From assembly GCF_003586445.1 (NCBI RefSeq), contig NZ_CP030028.1:3424501-3488500 (forward strand): 64,000 bases of DNA, in the 5' to 3' direction. This document shows positions 7,961-16,178 of the stretch, one piece after another. The notes below the pieces were generated by a model. The model saw nothing but the letters and a program-made list of their open reading frames with translations, searched no databases and had not been told where the DNA came from. The first letter of the stretch is position 1; every line of letters starts with the position of its first letter. Source of the stretch: Bacillus sp. Y1 (GTDB lineage Bacteria > Bacillota > Bacilli > Bacillales > Cytobacillaceae). A program made the translations under genes and the position numbers.

Positions 7961-9178
7961 CTAACGAACCATCATCGTAAGGTTTCCTGCTGCTATGACA
8001 ACGGTTAAACTTAAAAAAAACATCATAGATACGATAGCTAAAGCAGCAAACACGAAAACAATACTTTTACTAATGATTTCTAAACAAGCGATAACTGGTC
8101 CTCCTCCTAGAGGCTGTAAAACAGCTGCTGCAAACTTATAAATAAAGGCAATCATTAATATCTTGATCGCTGGAAAAGCGACAATTAGTAATAATATAGC
8201 TACCCCTGCAATTCCAACGGTGTTTTTCAGTAAAAGAGAAGCACTAATCACCGTGTCAGTGGCATCTGTAAACATTCGTCCAATAACAGGGATGAAATTA
8301 CCGGTAATGAATTTCGCTGTTCGAATCGTAATCCCATCTGTCACAGCTGCTGAAGCTCCTTGTACACTTAGAACACCAAGGAAAACGGTAAGGAAGATCC
8401 CAAGTAATCCAATGCTCCAATTTCTTAACAGGTTGCCTAATTGAGTAACTTTGTGATGCTCTGATAAAATACTCACAATGCTTAGTACTGCTCCTAAAAA
8501 CAGAAGTGGTAAAACAACATATTGTATGAACATTCCACTGCTATTCATGAGGAATAAAATCACTGGATGGAAAAAGGCTGCAGATACAAGTCCCCCCGAC
8601 GAGGCGATTAATGCAAGAAGAAGCGGTATAAGAGCTAAGATGAAGGAAATCATAGTTGTTATCGTATCATTTGTATACTGGATGGCTACATGAAAACTAT
8701 TTAGCGCGATAATAATTAACACCATAAATACAATCGCATACGCGACTTTACTAACTGTGCTCTTTTCAAATGAGTTTTGTAGTGTTTGCAAAAACATCGA
8801 GAACACGGTAAGTAATATAAGGGTGCCAAGAAGCTTTCCATTCACAACAAATTCGTGAAAAATAAATTTTATTATTCCATTCGTCCACTCTTTTAAGGAA
8901 AATTGCTTGTCCCCTTTAATAAAATCGTATAGGCTTCCCTTTTGACTTTCCGGGAGAAACCCTCCGTATTCTGTCGTAATCTTTTCCCAAAACACCTTCA
9001 TTTCATCAATATCTAAAGCTTCAAGCTGTTCCTCCATCATTTGTTCAGGATTTAGGACTGACTGTGTAGAAGATTGAGTTTCGTCGTTTGTCTCTGCATT
9101 ACTTATTGGGGCAGACACAAATAGGATGAGAAATAAGAGAGAGATTGTTTTGAAGATCAGTTGCTTCAACTTTTTCAC
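7961..9178 (-). CDS. spoIIIAE: Stage III sporulation protein AE
   Basis: 405 residues: an N-terminal signal-like segment (FKTISLLFLILFVSAPISNA), a soluble domain to about residue 110 and then about seven hydrophobic helices. It is the main polytopic subunit of the mother-cell channel complex. The start is GTG (9178); a TTG nine bases later with AGAAGGTG in front is an alternative. No disruption is seen. Confidence 0.96.
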   Translation of the reverse strand: MKKLKQLIFKTISLLFLILFVSAPISNAETNDETQSSTQSVLNPEQMMEEQLEALDIDEMKVFWEKITTEYGGFLPESQKGSLYDFIKGDKQFSLKEWTNGIIKFIFHEFVVNGKLLGTLILLTVFSMFLQTLQNSFEKSTVSKVAYAIVFMVLIIIALNSFHVAIQYTNDTITTMISFILALIPLLLALIASSGGLVSAAFFHPVILFLMNSSGMFIQYVVLPLLFLGAVLSIVSILSEHHKVTQLGNLLRNWSIGLLGIFLTVFLGVLSVQGASAAVTDGITIRTAKFITGNFIPVIGRMFTDATDTVISASLLLKNTVGIAGVAILLLIVAFPAIKILMIAFIYKFAAAVLQPLGGGPVIACLEIISKSIVFVFAALAIVSMMFFLSLTVVIAAGNLTMMVR

Positions 9179-9205
9179 CTTCTTTTATTCTGTTCAGTGG
9201 CTCAA

Positions 9206-9601
9206 CTAATTTGGGATTAATGCAATAATTGTTTCTATCAGTACAGTCAAAATGGGAATCGCCATGGCAAGTATTAGTATTTTCCCAGCCATCTCAATTT
9301 TCGAGGCAATTGCAGCTTGTCCCGCATCCTTTGTAATTTGAGAAGCAAACTCCGCGATATAAGCAATTCCGATGATTTTCAGAATGGTTTCTACGTAAAT
9401 GATATTTACATTTGCATTTATCGCTATTTTTTCAAGCATATGAATAATCGCGTAGATTTGATCGATTAAATAGAGAAAGATGGAACATCCAACAAATACG
9501 ATTAACAAAAAGGCGAAATTTGGTTTTTGCTCCTTTACTACAAGAGCTAAAAAGGTAGCAATAAGTGCAAACCCAACTATTTGTAAAATTTCAATCGTCA
9601 A
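9206..9601 (-). CDS. spoIIIAD: Stage III sporulation protein AD
   Basis: 131 residues and almost entirely hydrophobic, with about four helices. The central segment IYVETILKIIGIAYIAEFASQITKD splits into the conserved EFASQ-containing motif of the family. It lies 8 bp after spoIIIAC, which it resembles (both carry a KIxGI core), and 27 bp before spoIIIAE. Confidence 0.95.
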   Translation of the reverse strand: MTIEILQIVGFALIATFLALVVKEQKPNFAFLLIVFVGCSIFLYLIDQIYAIIHMLEKIAINANVNIIYVETILKIIGIAYIAEFASQITKDAGQAAIASKIEMAGKILILAMAIPILTVLIETIIALIPN

Positions 9602-9609
9602 ACCCTCCT

Positions 9610-9816
9610 TTACCCTTGGAATAGGAACACTGATTTGATTTTTTGAAATAATTCATCCACAATAGAAGCAACCATAAACAATATATAAATAAAGCCAAAT
9701 AAAGTTACCCACTGAGCGTACTCTTTCTTTCCGACTTGATCGAGAATTGTGTGTAAAAACGCAACTACAATACCTACTCCAGCTATTTTAAAAATAATAT
9801 CCACTTCTAAACCCAT
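9610..9816 (-). CDS. spoIIIAC: Stage III sporulation protein AC
   Basis: 68 residues, two membrane helices (IIFKIAGVGIVVAFLHTIL and a second at about 36-55), the normal size for this family. The start ATG is preceded by AGGAGGAAAAGCG. It is part of the mother-cell channel complex. Confidence 0.95.
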   Translation of the reverse strand: MGLEVDIIFKIAGVGIVVAFLHTILDQVGKKEYAQWVTLFGFIYILFMVASIVDELFQKIKSVFLFQG

Positions 9817-9848
9817 TCGCTTTTCCTCCTAAGACCACATTCGATTTT

Positions 9849-10364
9849 TTACATCAGTAGAATAACTAAAAGTAATCCTGATAGAAATCCTAAGCTTTTC
9901 ATCATTTTTTCATATCTCGATTGCTTGTCATACGCATCCGCTTCTTCACGCTCTAGATGGGTTAACGCCAAACGAATTTGTTTTTGTTGCGAGAAACGAT
10001 CATGTCTCCCAAGCGTCTCACCAAATTGCTTCATAATCTCATATTCTCCTTGTTTTAATGCTGTGAGCTTCCAAACCTCTTGAAGACTTTCCTCCCACGC
10101 ATCTTTTACCGTAGTTTCAGAGTTGGTTAGTTTCTTCGAAAAGGATTCGAAAAACCAAGAAAGAGGCTTGGAAAGCTGTGAAGCTAATCTTCTAGCTGCT
10201 TCATGAAGAGGGGTATGACCATACATGATCTCAGCCTCAAGTGATTGTAACGCTGACTTTAATTGTCTTAGCTGGCGAGGCCTTTCTGTTAAGTGCCTAG
10301 AGGCTTCAAAGCCCGTCCAAGTAGTAGCAATGATAATAAAAACGGCTCCGATTAACTTTATCAT
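9849..10364 (-). CDS. spoIIIAB: Stage III sporulation protein AB
   Basis: 171 residues with a short membrane helix at each end (AVFIIIATTWTGF; GFLSGLLLVILLM) and a helical middle with RPRQLRQLKSALQSLEAEI and YGHTPLHEA. This part resembles the GspF-like fold proposed for the family, suggesting a platform role next to the AA ATPase. It directly abuts spoIIIAA. Confidence 0.95.
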   Translation of the reverse strand: MIKLIGAVFIIIATTWTGFEASRHLTERPRQLRQLKSALQSLEAEIMYGHTPLHEAARRLASQLSKPLSWFFESFSKKLTNSETTVKDAWEESLQEVWKLTALKQGEYEIMKQFGETLGRHDRFSQQKQIRLALTHLEREEADAYDKQSRYEKMMKSLGFLSGLLLVILLM

Positions 10365-11282
10365 TTATGTCACACTCACTTTTCTGACAATTTCCCTACC
10401 ATGTTGATCCTTCACAGAAAGTATCGTGCCTGGCCCTTCTAATCGACTTAATTCGATAAATCTTTGAAATATTCCACTATTGATAATCGGTGCTAATGTG
10501 GGTCTTTTAACAATATCTGCGTACGAATGGCCATGTGTTGTCGTTAAAAGCGAGATCCCTGCATGAACTGCTTCTAAAATAGCCTCGCCATCCTCTTCCC
10601 TACCAATTTCATCTACAACTAACACATCAGGGCTCATAGAGCGAATCATCATCATCATCCCTTCAGCTTTTGGACAAGAATCTAATACATCTACTCTCGG
10701 TCCGAATGTCAGCTGAGGAACACCATTTATACTTCCAGCAATCTCAGATCGCTCATCAACAATTCCTACCTTGGCTGCTGGGATCGTTTTTGTACCTGTT
10801 GAAATCACTCTCGCTAAATCTCTTATTAACGTTGTCTTTCCTGTCTGTGGCGGACCAATGATCATGGTATGCAACCAGTCTCCTTCATATAGAAACGGGA
10901 GGAGACTATGACAAATCCCGATTTTCTCTTTTGCTATACGGAAGTTAAAAGATGAAACATCTGTAATTGCTTTCACCTTGCCCGCCTCCAAAATAACTTT
11001 CCCAGCAAGACCCACCCGATGACCGCCTGCCACCGTAACATATCCTCTTTTTAATTCTTCCTCTAATGTATAGATAGAAAAATGACTGATTTTATTCAGC
11101 AGTTGTATCGCATCTTCTGCTTTTACTGTATAAGATAAAAAGATTGGTTTTCCCCCACAGGTGATCTCCAATGGGCGACCAATTCTGATTCGAATTTCTT
11201 CCATATCATTTAATTGAAAGGGAGACAGTTGATTCATTTGATTGGCAATTGCTTTAGGTAACATACCCATAACTTCTTCCAT
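10365..11282 (-). CDS. spoIIIAA: Stage III sporulation protein AA, secretion-type ATPase
   Basis: 305 residues. An AAA/secretion ATPase with Walker A GPPQTGKTTLIRDL and Walker B DVLVVDEIGREED; ATP hydrolysis is thought to power the SpoIIIA channel. The start is set at the ATG nine bases after AGGAGGAAAGGTT. An upstream extension of 21 codons would overlap the sigma-E-like promoter and has no ribosome site. B. subtilis SpoIIIAA is 307 residues, in agreement. Confidence 0.96.
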   Translation of the reverse strand: MEEVMGMLPKAIANQMNQLSPFQLNDMEEIRIRIGRPLEITCGGKPIFLSYTVKAEDAIQLLNKISHFSIYTLEEELKRGYVTVAGGHRVGLAGKVILEAGKVKAITDVSSFNFRIAKEKIGICHSLLPFLYEGDWLHTMIIGPPQTGKTTLIRDLARVISTGTKTIPAAKVGIVDERSEIAGSINGVPQLTFGPRVDVLDSCPKAEGMMMMIRSMSPDVLVVDEIGREEDGEAILEAVHAGISLLTTTHGHSYADIVKRPTLAPIINSGIFQRFIELSRLEGPGTILSVKDQHGREIVRKVSVT

Positions 11283-11321
11283 AACCTTTCCTCCTGTCAT
11301 CAGAACCTTTCTCATTAATTC

Positions 11322-11350
11322 ATTTGTATGCCTGCTTGGCCACATTATGA
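11322..11350 (-). promoter_or_regulatory. Sigma-E-type promoter of the spoIIIA operon
   Basis: On the reverse strand TCATAAT (11350-11344), 13 bp, then CATACAAAT (11330-11322). The -10 matches the sigma-E consensus CATACANT closely and the spacing is normal for sigma-E. It lies 40 bp before the spoIIIAA start. The spoIIIA operon is a known sigma-E target in B. subtilis. Confidence 0.6.
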
Positions 11351-11439
11351 CTCCTGAATTCTATAATTGAGAGTAGAATCTTATTACTTAGACTGCATAC
11401 ATTTTACAAAGGAGAAGTATTGAAAAAGGAGGAGTTGAT

Positions 11440-12117
11440 ATGTATCAAGATTACACGCGAGTGTGGAACCATTACCCTGCTAGAGCAACTAGTACAAATG
11501 AAATTAGGGTGATAGGGGAAGGAACAGTTGATATACAGCCAGATCAAGCCGATGTCATTATTGGGATCATTACGGAGAATAAGGAACTCGTGCCCGCACA
11601 ACGAGAAAATGCACAAGTAAGTTCTGCTGTTGTGGATGCTTTGCTTTCACTGCAAATTCCAAGAGAAAAAATTAGAACATCTGATTATTCCATTTTCCCT
11701 CAATACGACTTTGTTGATGGCGTGCAAACGTTTAGAAATTATAAAGTAGAGCATCGTTTAACTGTTACATTATCCAATATGGAGCAAATTGGCATGGTCG
11801 TTGATAAAGCAATAGAAAGTGGAGCAAACAGTATACTAGCGATTAATTTTTCAGCAAAGAATGTATCAAATCAAGAACAACAAGCACTCACTCTTGCCGT
11901 TCAGGATGCGACACAGAAAGCTGCAGCGATTGCTCAAGCCTTACGTGTTCAACTCAATCATCCTCCTATACTCATTATTGAAGGAGGCAGTGCTGTAACG
12001 ATCCCTGAGCCACTTTATACTACGATGCCTATGGTAAAAGGAGTAAGTACAACGATAGAACCAGGTTTACTACAAGTGAAAGCAACCATTACGGCTGTCT
12101 TCCAATTCTCTTCGTAA
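11440..12117 (+). CDS. SIMPL (DUF541) domain protein
   Basis: 225 residues covering one SIMPL domain: EIRVIGEGTVDIQPDQADV at the start, then IPREKIRTSDYSIFPQYD, NYKVEHRLTVTL and a final beta strand VKATITAVFQF. No signal peptide or membrane helix is visible, so it is probably cytosolic or spore-associated. The molecular function of the family is not settled. The start follows AAAAAGGAGGAGTTGAT. It occupies the gap between spoIIIAA and efp where B. subtilis has yqhV, and shares a terminator with efp. Confidence 0.88.
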   Translation: MYQDYTRVWNHYPARATSTNEIRVIGEGTVDIQPDQADVIIGIITENKELVPAQRENAQVSSAVVDALLSLQIPREKIRTSDYSIFPQYDFVDGVQTFRNYKVEHRLTVTLSNMEQIGMVVDKAIESGANSILAINFSAKNVSNQEQQALTLAVQDATQKAAAIAQALRVQLNHPPILIIEGGSAVTIPEPLYTTMPMVKGVSTTIEPGLLQVKATITAVFQFSS

Positions 12118-12121
12118 CACA

Positions 12122-12149
12122 AAAAAGACACTCATTCGAGTGTCTTTTT
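12122..12149. terminator. Bidirectional terminator between SIMPL gene and efp
   Basis: A perfect 12-bp stem AAAAAGACACTC / GAGTGTCTTTTT with a 4-nt loop lies between two converging genes. Confidence 0.88.
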
Positions 12150-12172
12150 CATTCTTAATTGTACGTGCAATA

Positions 12173-12730
12173 TTAAGCTCTTGAAACGTATGAAGATTCA
12201 GTTGTGTTAATGATTAGACGATCACCTTGGTTAATAAAGAAAGGTACTTGAACAGATAGGCCCGTTTCTAAAATAGCAGGTTTTGTTCCGCCAGATGCTG
12301 TGTCACCTTTGATTCCTGGCTCAGTTTCAACAACTTCAAGCTCAACAGTATTAGGTAGTTCAACTCCTAGTGTTTCACCTTGATACATCATGATATGAAC
12401 TTCCATGTTTTCTTTCAAAAACTTTAGTTCGTATTCAATTGCTGTTGCTGGAAGCTCGATTTGATCATATGACTCCACGTCCATGAATACATGTTGCTCT
12501 CCGTTTGCGTATAGATACTGCATTTTACGGTTGTCGATTTGCGCTTTCGCTACCTTCTCACCCGCACGGAATGTCTTCTCTTGAACCGCTCCTGTACGCA
12601 GGTTACGAAGCTTCGAACGAACAAATGCCGCACCTTTACCAGGCTTAACGTGTTGGAAATCCATTACGCGCCATAAGCCGCCATCTACTTCAATTGTTAA
12701 ACCTGTACGAAAATCGTTTACTGAAATCAT
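12173..12730 (-). CDS. efp: Elongation factor P
   Basis: 185 residues, full length, three beta-barrel domains. It relieves ribosome stalling at polyproline. The tip loop [10 protein letters not shown] carries K32, the residue that receives 5-aminopentanol in B. subtilis. The C-terminal signature [12 protein letters not shown] is present. It follows yqhT by 25 bp and both are transcribed together, as in B. subtilis. Confidence 0.98.
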   Translation of the reverse strand: MISVNDFRTGLTIEVDGGLWRVMDFQHVKPGKGAAFVRSKLRNLRTGAVQEKTFRAGEKVAKAQIDNRKMQYLYANGEQHVFMDVESYDQIELPATAIEYELKFLKENMEVHIMMYQGETLGVELPNTVELEVVETEPGIKGDTASGGTKPAILETGLSVQVPFFINQGDRLIINTTESSYVSRA

Positions 12731-12755
12731 TAATAAATCCTCCTAATAAGATGCA

Positions 12756-13820
12756 TTAAAGAATAATAAGTTCTTTTGTAGAGTAAGTGAGGGATTCATT
12801 TCCATCCTTCGTAATAATCGTATCATCTTCAATACGAACACCGCCAAGCCCTGGAATATATATACCAGGTTCAACGGTTACAATCATTCCTTCTTCAAGT
12901 ACAAGATTTGATCTTACTGATAGTGCAGGTCCTTCATGCACTTCTAGACCAATACCATGTCCCGTTGAATGACCAAAATATTCACCATACCCATGGGAAG
13001 AAATATGATTTCTTGTCAATGCGTCGGCTTCTTTTCCCGTCATTCCTGGTTTGATTCCTTCCATCCCGAGTAATTGCGCTTGTAAAACAATATTGTAAAT
13101 TTCCTTTAGCTTAGCATCAGGTTCTCCAACTGATACAGTTCTTGTAATGTCGGATACGTAGCCTTTATAATATGCCCCAAAGTCAAGTGTTACAAAATCA
13201 CCTGCTTCAATCACTTTTTCACTAGCCACTCCATGAGGAAGTGCAGATCGAATTCCCGAAGCAACAATTATATCAAAAGATGATGAAGTTGCACCTCTTT
13301 TTCTCATAAAGAACTCAAGCTCATTCGAAACCTCTAATTCTGTTATGCCAGGACGAATAAAGCCTAAAATATGTGTAAACGCAGCATCTGCAATCTTTGC
13401 TGCTTCCTTTAATATCTTAATCTCTGCGTCAGTCTTTATCAAGCGCAACTTTTCAATAACGCCTGATAATGGTACTAGTTCTGATTGCAAAGCTCCTTTA
13501 TAGGATTGATAAGAAGAATATGTAACATGTTCTTGTTCAAAGCCTAGTCTAGTAATTCCAAGCTCTTTAACTTGTGCTGCTACTTCCTCAGGTATGGTAC
13601 CGTTATGCTTTACGATTTCGAAGCCTACACATTGCTTTTCTGCTTGCTCGACGTAACGAAAATCAGTAATAAATTGTGCACGGTCATTACTTATGAGGAC
13701 AACACCTGCTGACCCAGTAAAGTTAGACATATAGCGACGATTAAAACTACTTGTAATAAGGATGCCATCGACATTTAACTTTTTTAGCTCAGCTCTTAAT
13801 TTATTTAATTTTTCCATCAT
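12756..13820 (-). CDS. yqhT: M24 family Xaa-Pro aminopeptidase YqhT
   Basis: 354 residues in pita-bread fold. The dinuclear metal ligands are visible in order: D in LDFGAYYKGY, D in VSDITRTV, H in HSTGHGIGLEVHE, E in TVEPGIYIPG and E in VRIEDD. The N-terminal creatinase-like domain begins LNKLRAELKKLNVDGILI. It removes an N-terminal residue before proline. Two adjacent ATG codons follow AGGGAGAGA; either may start it. The aroQ (yqhS) gene that follows in B. subtilis order is missing here. Confidence 0.94.
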   Translation of the reverse strand: MMEKLNKLRAELKKLNVDGILITSSFNRRYMSNFTGSAGVVLISNDRAQFITDFRYVEQAEKQCVGFEIVKHNGTIPEEVAAQVKELGITRLGFEQEHVTYSSYQSYKGALQSELVPLSGVIEKLRLIKTDAEIKILKEAAKIADAAFTHILGFIRPGITELEVSNELEFFMRKRGATSSSFDIIVASGIRSALPHGVASEKVIEAGDFVTLDFGAYYKGYVSDITRTVSVGEPDAKLKEIYNIVLQAQLLGMEGIKPGMTGKEADALTRNHISSHGYGEYFGHSTGHGIGLEVHEGPALSVRSNLVLEEGMIVTVEPGIYIPGLGGVRIEDDTIITKDGNESLTYSTKELIIL

Positions 13821-13853
13821 TCTCTCCCTTTCGTATTCTCCCTTCTATAAAAC

Positions 13854-13882
13854 GAAAAAAGAATGCTCAATAAGAACATTCT
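13854..13882 (-). terminator. Terminator of yqhR
   Basis: AGAATG pairs with CATTCT around an 11-nt loop, with a six-T tract on the reverse strand. It lies between the yqhR stop and yqhT. Confidence 0.65.
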
Positions 13883-13904
13883 AACACATCCTTTTTTCGT
13901 TACA

Positions 13905-14429
13905 CTAGTCTGGAGAGAAGGGAGGTTCATGGTTTGCCTTTTTTATTCTCTTCATTTCATGTTCCTCATAGGAAATGGAATAACCGATAAACGTCCCATA
14001 TAAAACATAAAAGCAAGCTGTAGTAATTAATGTATTTAACTCTATCTTTCTAAATGGAGGAATCCCTGGGAATATTGGGTTTAGTACGAACAATACAAAT
14101 GCCAGTAACGCAAGTCCGAAGCCCATGCTAATAAATATACTTTTAAATCGTCTAAGCGCTATGTAATACATAATGGCAACTCCAATTGAAATAACTCCGA
14201 GTAGAATAATGGAAATGACTGTACCAAGCCATTGTTTCTTCCATGCGCCGATCGCCCATGGCTCTAAGATGACCCTTGGATGAATCTCAGTGAAGTTAAA
14301 ATACCATGCAATAAATGCAAGACCACTCCATAGCATTCCTCCCACAAACCCTGTGATAATAACCATAGCCATAAATGATAATGGTTTTTCATGCTGTTCT
14401 TGCTCATATTTCCCCTTCTTTTCTGCCAT
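13905..14429 (-). CDS. yqhR: Conserved membrane protein YqhR
   Basis: 174 residues with four membrane helices (MVIITGFVGGMLWSGLAF; GTVISIILLGVISIGVAI; FGLALLAFVLFVL; TTACFYVLYGTFIGY) and charged tails, matching YqhR. The start is the ATG after GGAGGTGGTTTTA. The conserved segments ILEPWAIGAWKKQW and NPIFPGIPPFRKI lie in loops. Function is unknown. The neighbour yqhQ of the B. subtilis order is absent. Confidence 0.85.
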   Translation of the reverse strand: MAEKKGKYEQEQHEKPLSFMAMVIITGFVGGMLWSGLAFIAWYFNFTEIHPRVILEPWAIGAWKKQWLGTVISIILLGVISIGVAIMYYIALRRFKSIFISMGFGLALLAFVLFVLNPIFPGIPPFRKIELNTLITTACFYVLYGTFIGYSISYEEHEMKRIKKANHEPPFSPD

Positions 14430-14478
14430 TAAAACCACCTCCATTTGTATTATGTCCCACGGCATTTCTTTCCTTACT

Positions 14479-14508
14479 TATAAATAAAAATAATTTGATT
14501 TCTGTCAA
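14479..14508 (-). promoter_or_regulatory. Sigma-A promoter of yqhR
   Basis: Reverse strand: consensus TTGACA (14508-14503), 18 bp, then TTTATA (14484-14479), about 50 bp before the yqhR start. Confidence 0.6.
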
Positions 14509-14793
14509 TTTAAGTCTACATGATAGAGGTTTTTTTCTTTTTCTAGTAGAATAAATATAAGATAAGATTTTATTAACAAATGTAAAAACGGTGTTCCAAT
14601 ATCGTGGAAAGTAGCATAAATTAATTAATACCTTTAAAACGTTTGAAACAATAACAACCTCACCATTTAATATGTGCAAGCCCAATATCCTCACCATCTT
14701 TAACGAACAATGGGTGGAAATTGTGTAATTGTCAGAGCATCTAGTTTAAAAGCGGAAAAAAATGCTAATCATGCTTTTAGGGAGGTGGCTTTC
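14509..14793. other. AT-rich intergenic region between yqhR and yqhP
   Basis: 285 bp between divergent genes. It holds the promoter region for yqhP (no clean hexamers) and its ribosome site AGGGAGGTGG at about 14779-14788. No coding or RNA element was recognised. Confidence 0.5.
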
Positions 14794-15168
14794 ATGAAAA
14801 ATCGAACTTCGCTTATTTTTATCGTTTGTTTAGTTATTTTAGCTGCTATTGGAGTAGTTTCTAGACTTATGGTCAATCCTAGTGAATTTTTTAAAAGTAT
14901 TTTTGTGTTTGCAATTGTCGGAGTGATTCTGTACTTTTTGGTTCGACATTTTTATAAGGGAAGTCCCGACAAAAAAGAACAGCATGCGTTCCGCAAAGCT
15001 GCTAAGCGTACAAAAAAGAAGTATTTACAAAAAGAGGGTCGGAAACCTTCAGCCAAAAGCGGCTCCATTACTTCGTTAAAAAAGCATGCGAATAAATCCA
15101 AATCAGCCACACATTTAACGGTCATTGAAGGGCGAAAGGGTAAAAAGAAAAACCGAGCATCGTTTTAG
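14794..15168 (+). CDS. yqhP: SA1362 family membrane protein YqhP
   Basis: 124 residues: two membrane helices (SLIFIVCLVILAAIGVV; SIFVFAIVGVILYFLV) and a strongly basic C-terminal tail (FRKAAKRTKKKYLQKEGRK; KKKNRASF). The start is the ATG after AGGGAGGTGGCTTTC; the longer frame upstream has no ribosome site. Function is unknown. It converges on yqhO with a shared terminator overlapping the last codons. Confidence 0.82.
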   Translation: MKNRTSLIFIVCLVILAAIGVVSRLMVNPSEFFKSIFVFAIVGVILYFLVRHFYKGSPDKKEQHAFRKAAKRTKKKYLQKEGRKPSAKSGSITSLKKHANKSKSATHLTVIEGRKGKKKNRASF

Positions 15169-15183
15169 ACGCTCGGTTTTTCT
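15148..15183. terminator. Bidirectional terminator yqhP/yqhO
   Basis: Perfect stem AAAACCGAGC (15149-15158) / GCTCGGTTTT (15171-15180), overlapping the end of yqhP. Confidence 0.82.
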
Positions 15184-15185
15184 CT

Positions 15186-16070
15186 TTAATAACTCCACTT
15201 TGAAAAGAATTGGGAAGCTCTTTCCTTCCCTAAATCGAATAGGATTTGCTTTTTTTCCTCGGTCAATTCAAACTCTGTTGTTAATACCCCTTCTGTAGGG
15301 ATAAAGATGATATTTCTTTCATGCTTTCTTGAGATATACCTCGAGTCATGAGCATCCTTCATTGTCTCAAACAGCGCCTCGTATAGTTTAATTGCGTTGG
15401 TAATTTGTTTATTCGGTCGATCCTGAATACTATGAGACAGTTTAATTCCTAATACGGGTCTGACCTTCTTTACATTCTCACTATCAAATAGCCACATGGG
15501 GAAATTACTAAGAACTCCACCATCAACAACTGTACTTGTCGTATGGTCATGCTTTATTTTAACAGGTTCAAAGAAATACGGTAAGCTGCAGCTCATTCGG
15601 ATCGCTTTCGCAACTGAAAAGGAATTTGGATTAATTCCATAGTACGGCAAATCATCTGGGAGGATAATTAATCTGCCATTTGATAAATCCGAAGCGACAA
15701 CTCTTAAAGCTTGAGGTTCTAGGTCTGAAAATGTTCGAACACCTTTATGTGCAAGCTTTTCAGCAAGCCACTCTTCAAGTTTCTGTCCTTTGTAAATACC
15801 AAGTCTCCAATAAAGCAGAATCCATTTAGCCACTCGAAAGGGTAGATACGACGGACGAGTATCTAAAAACGTTTTTAAATCCAATTCATTTATAAGCTCA
15901 TACACCTCTTTGCTCGTATAACCAGCAGCGATTAACGACGCAATAATTGAGCCTGCACTCGTTCCTGCCACTCTTTTAAATCGAAAGCCTCTATTTTCAA
16001 TTGCTTCATAGGCACCAACTAAGGCAATCCCCTTAATGCCTCCTCCAGAAAAAACGCCGTCAATATACAT
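15186..16070 (-). CDS. yqhO: Patatin-like phospholipase YqhO
   Basis: 294 residues. The patatin fold is clear: oxyanion-hole loop GGGIKGIALVG, nucleophile serine in GTSAGS (residue 38) and catalytic aspartate in VVDGGVLSNFP. It should hydrolyse acyl ester bonds of lipids; the physiological substrate is not known. The ATG is taken nine bases after AAGGAG; a GTG three codons earlier sits on top of the ribosome site. Same place as in B. subtilis. Confidence 0.9.
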   Translation of the reverse strand: MYIDGVFSGGGIKGIALVGAYEAIENRGFRFKRVAGTSAGSIIASLIAAGYTSKEVYELINELDLKTFLDTRPSYLPFRVAKWILLYWRLGIYKGQKLEEWLAEKLAHKGVRTFSDLEPQALRVVASDLSNGRLIILPDDLPYYGINPNSFSVAKAIRMSCSLPYFFEPVKIKHDHTTSTVVDGGVLSNFPMWLFDSENVKKVRPVLGIKLSHSIQDRPNKQITNAIKLYEALFETMKDAHDSRYISRKHERNIIFIPTEGVLTTEFELTEEKKQILFDLGKERASQFFSKWSY

Positions 16071-16178
16071 GGAAGTCACTCCTTAGATGCACGTATATGA
16101 TACATCTTTAAGCAGTAGCTTCATGAATTAGTACGGCGGACAATCTAAATCATTTTATTTTTTTATCATATCGGCTTT

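Noticed and set aside
7541..8008. 155-residue forward frame opposite spoIIIAF/AE
   Set aside because: Antisense to a well-supported sporulation operon, with serine-rich composition typical of shadows of membrane genes.
14750..14765. Another copy of the AAAAGCGGA repeat upstream of yqhP
   Set aside because: Only the first nine bases match. The rest of the unit and its end motif are absent.
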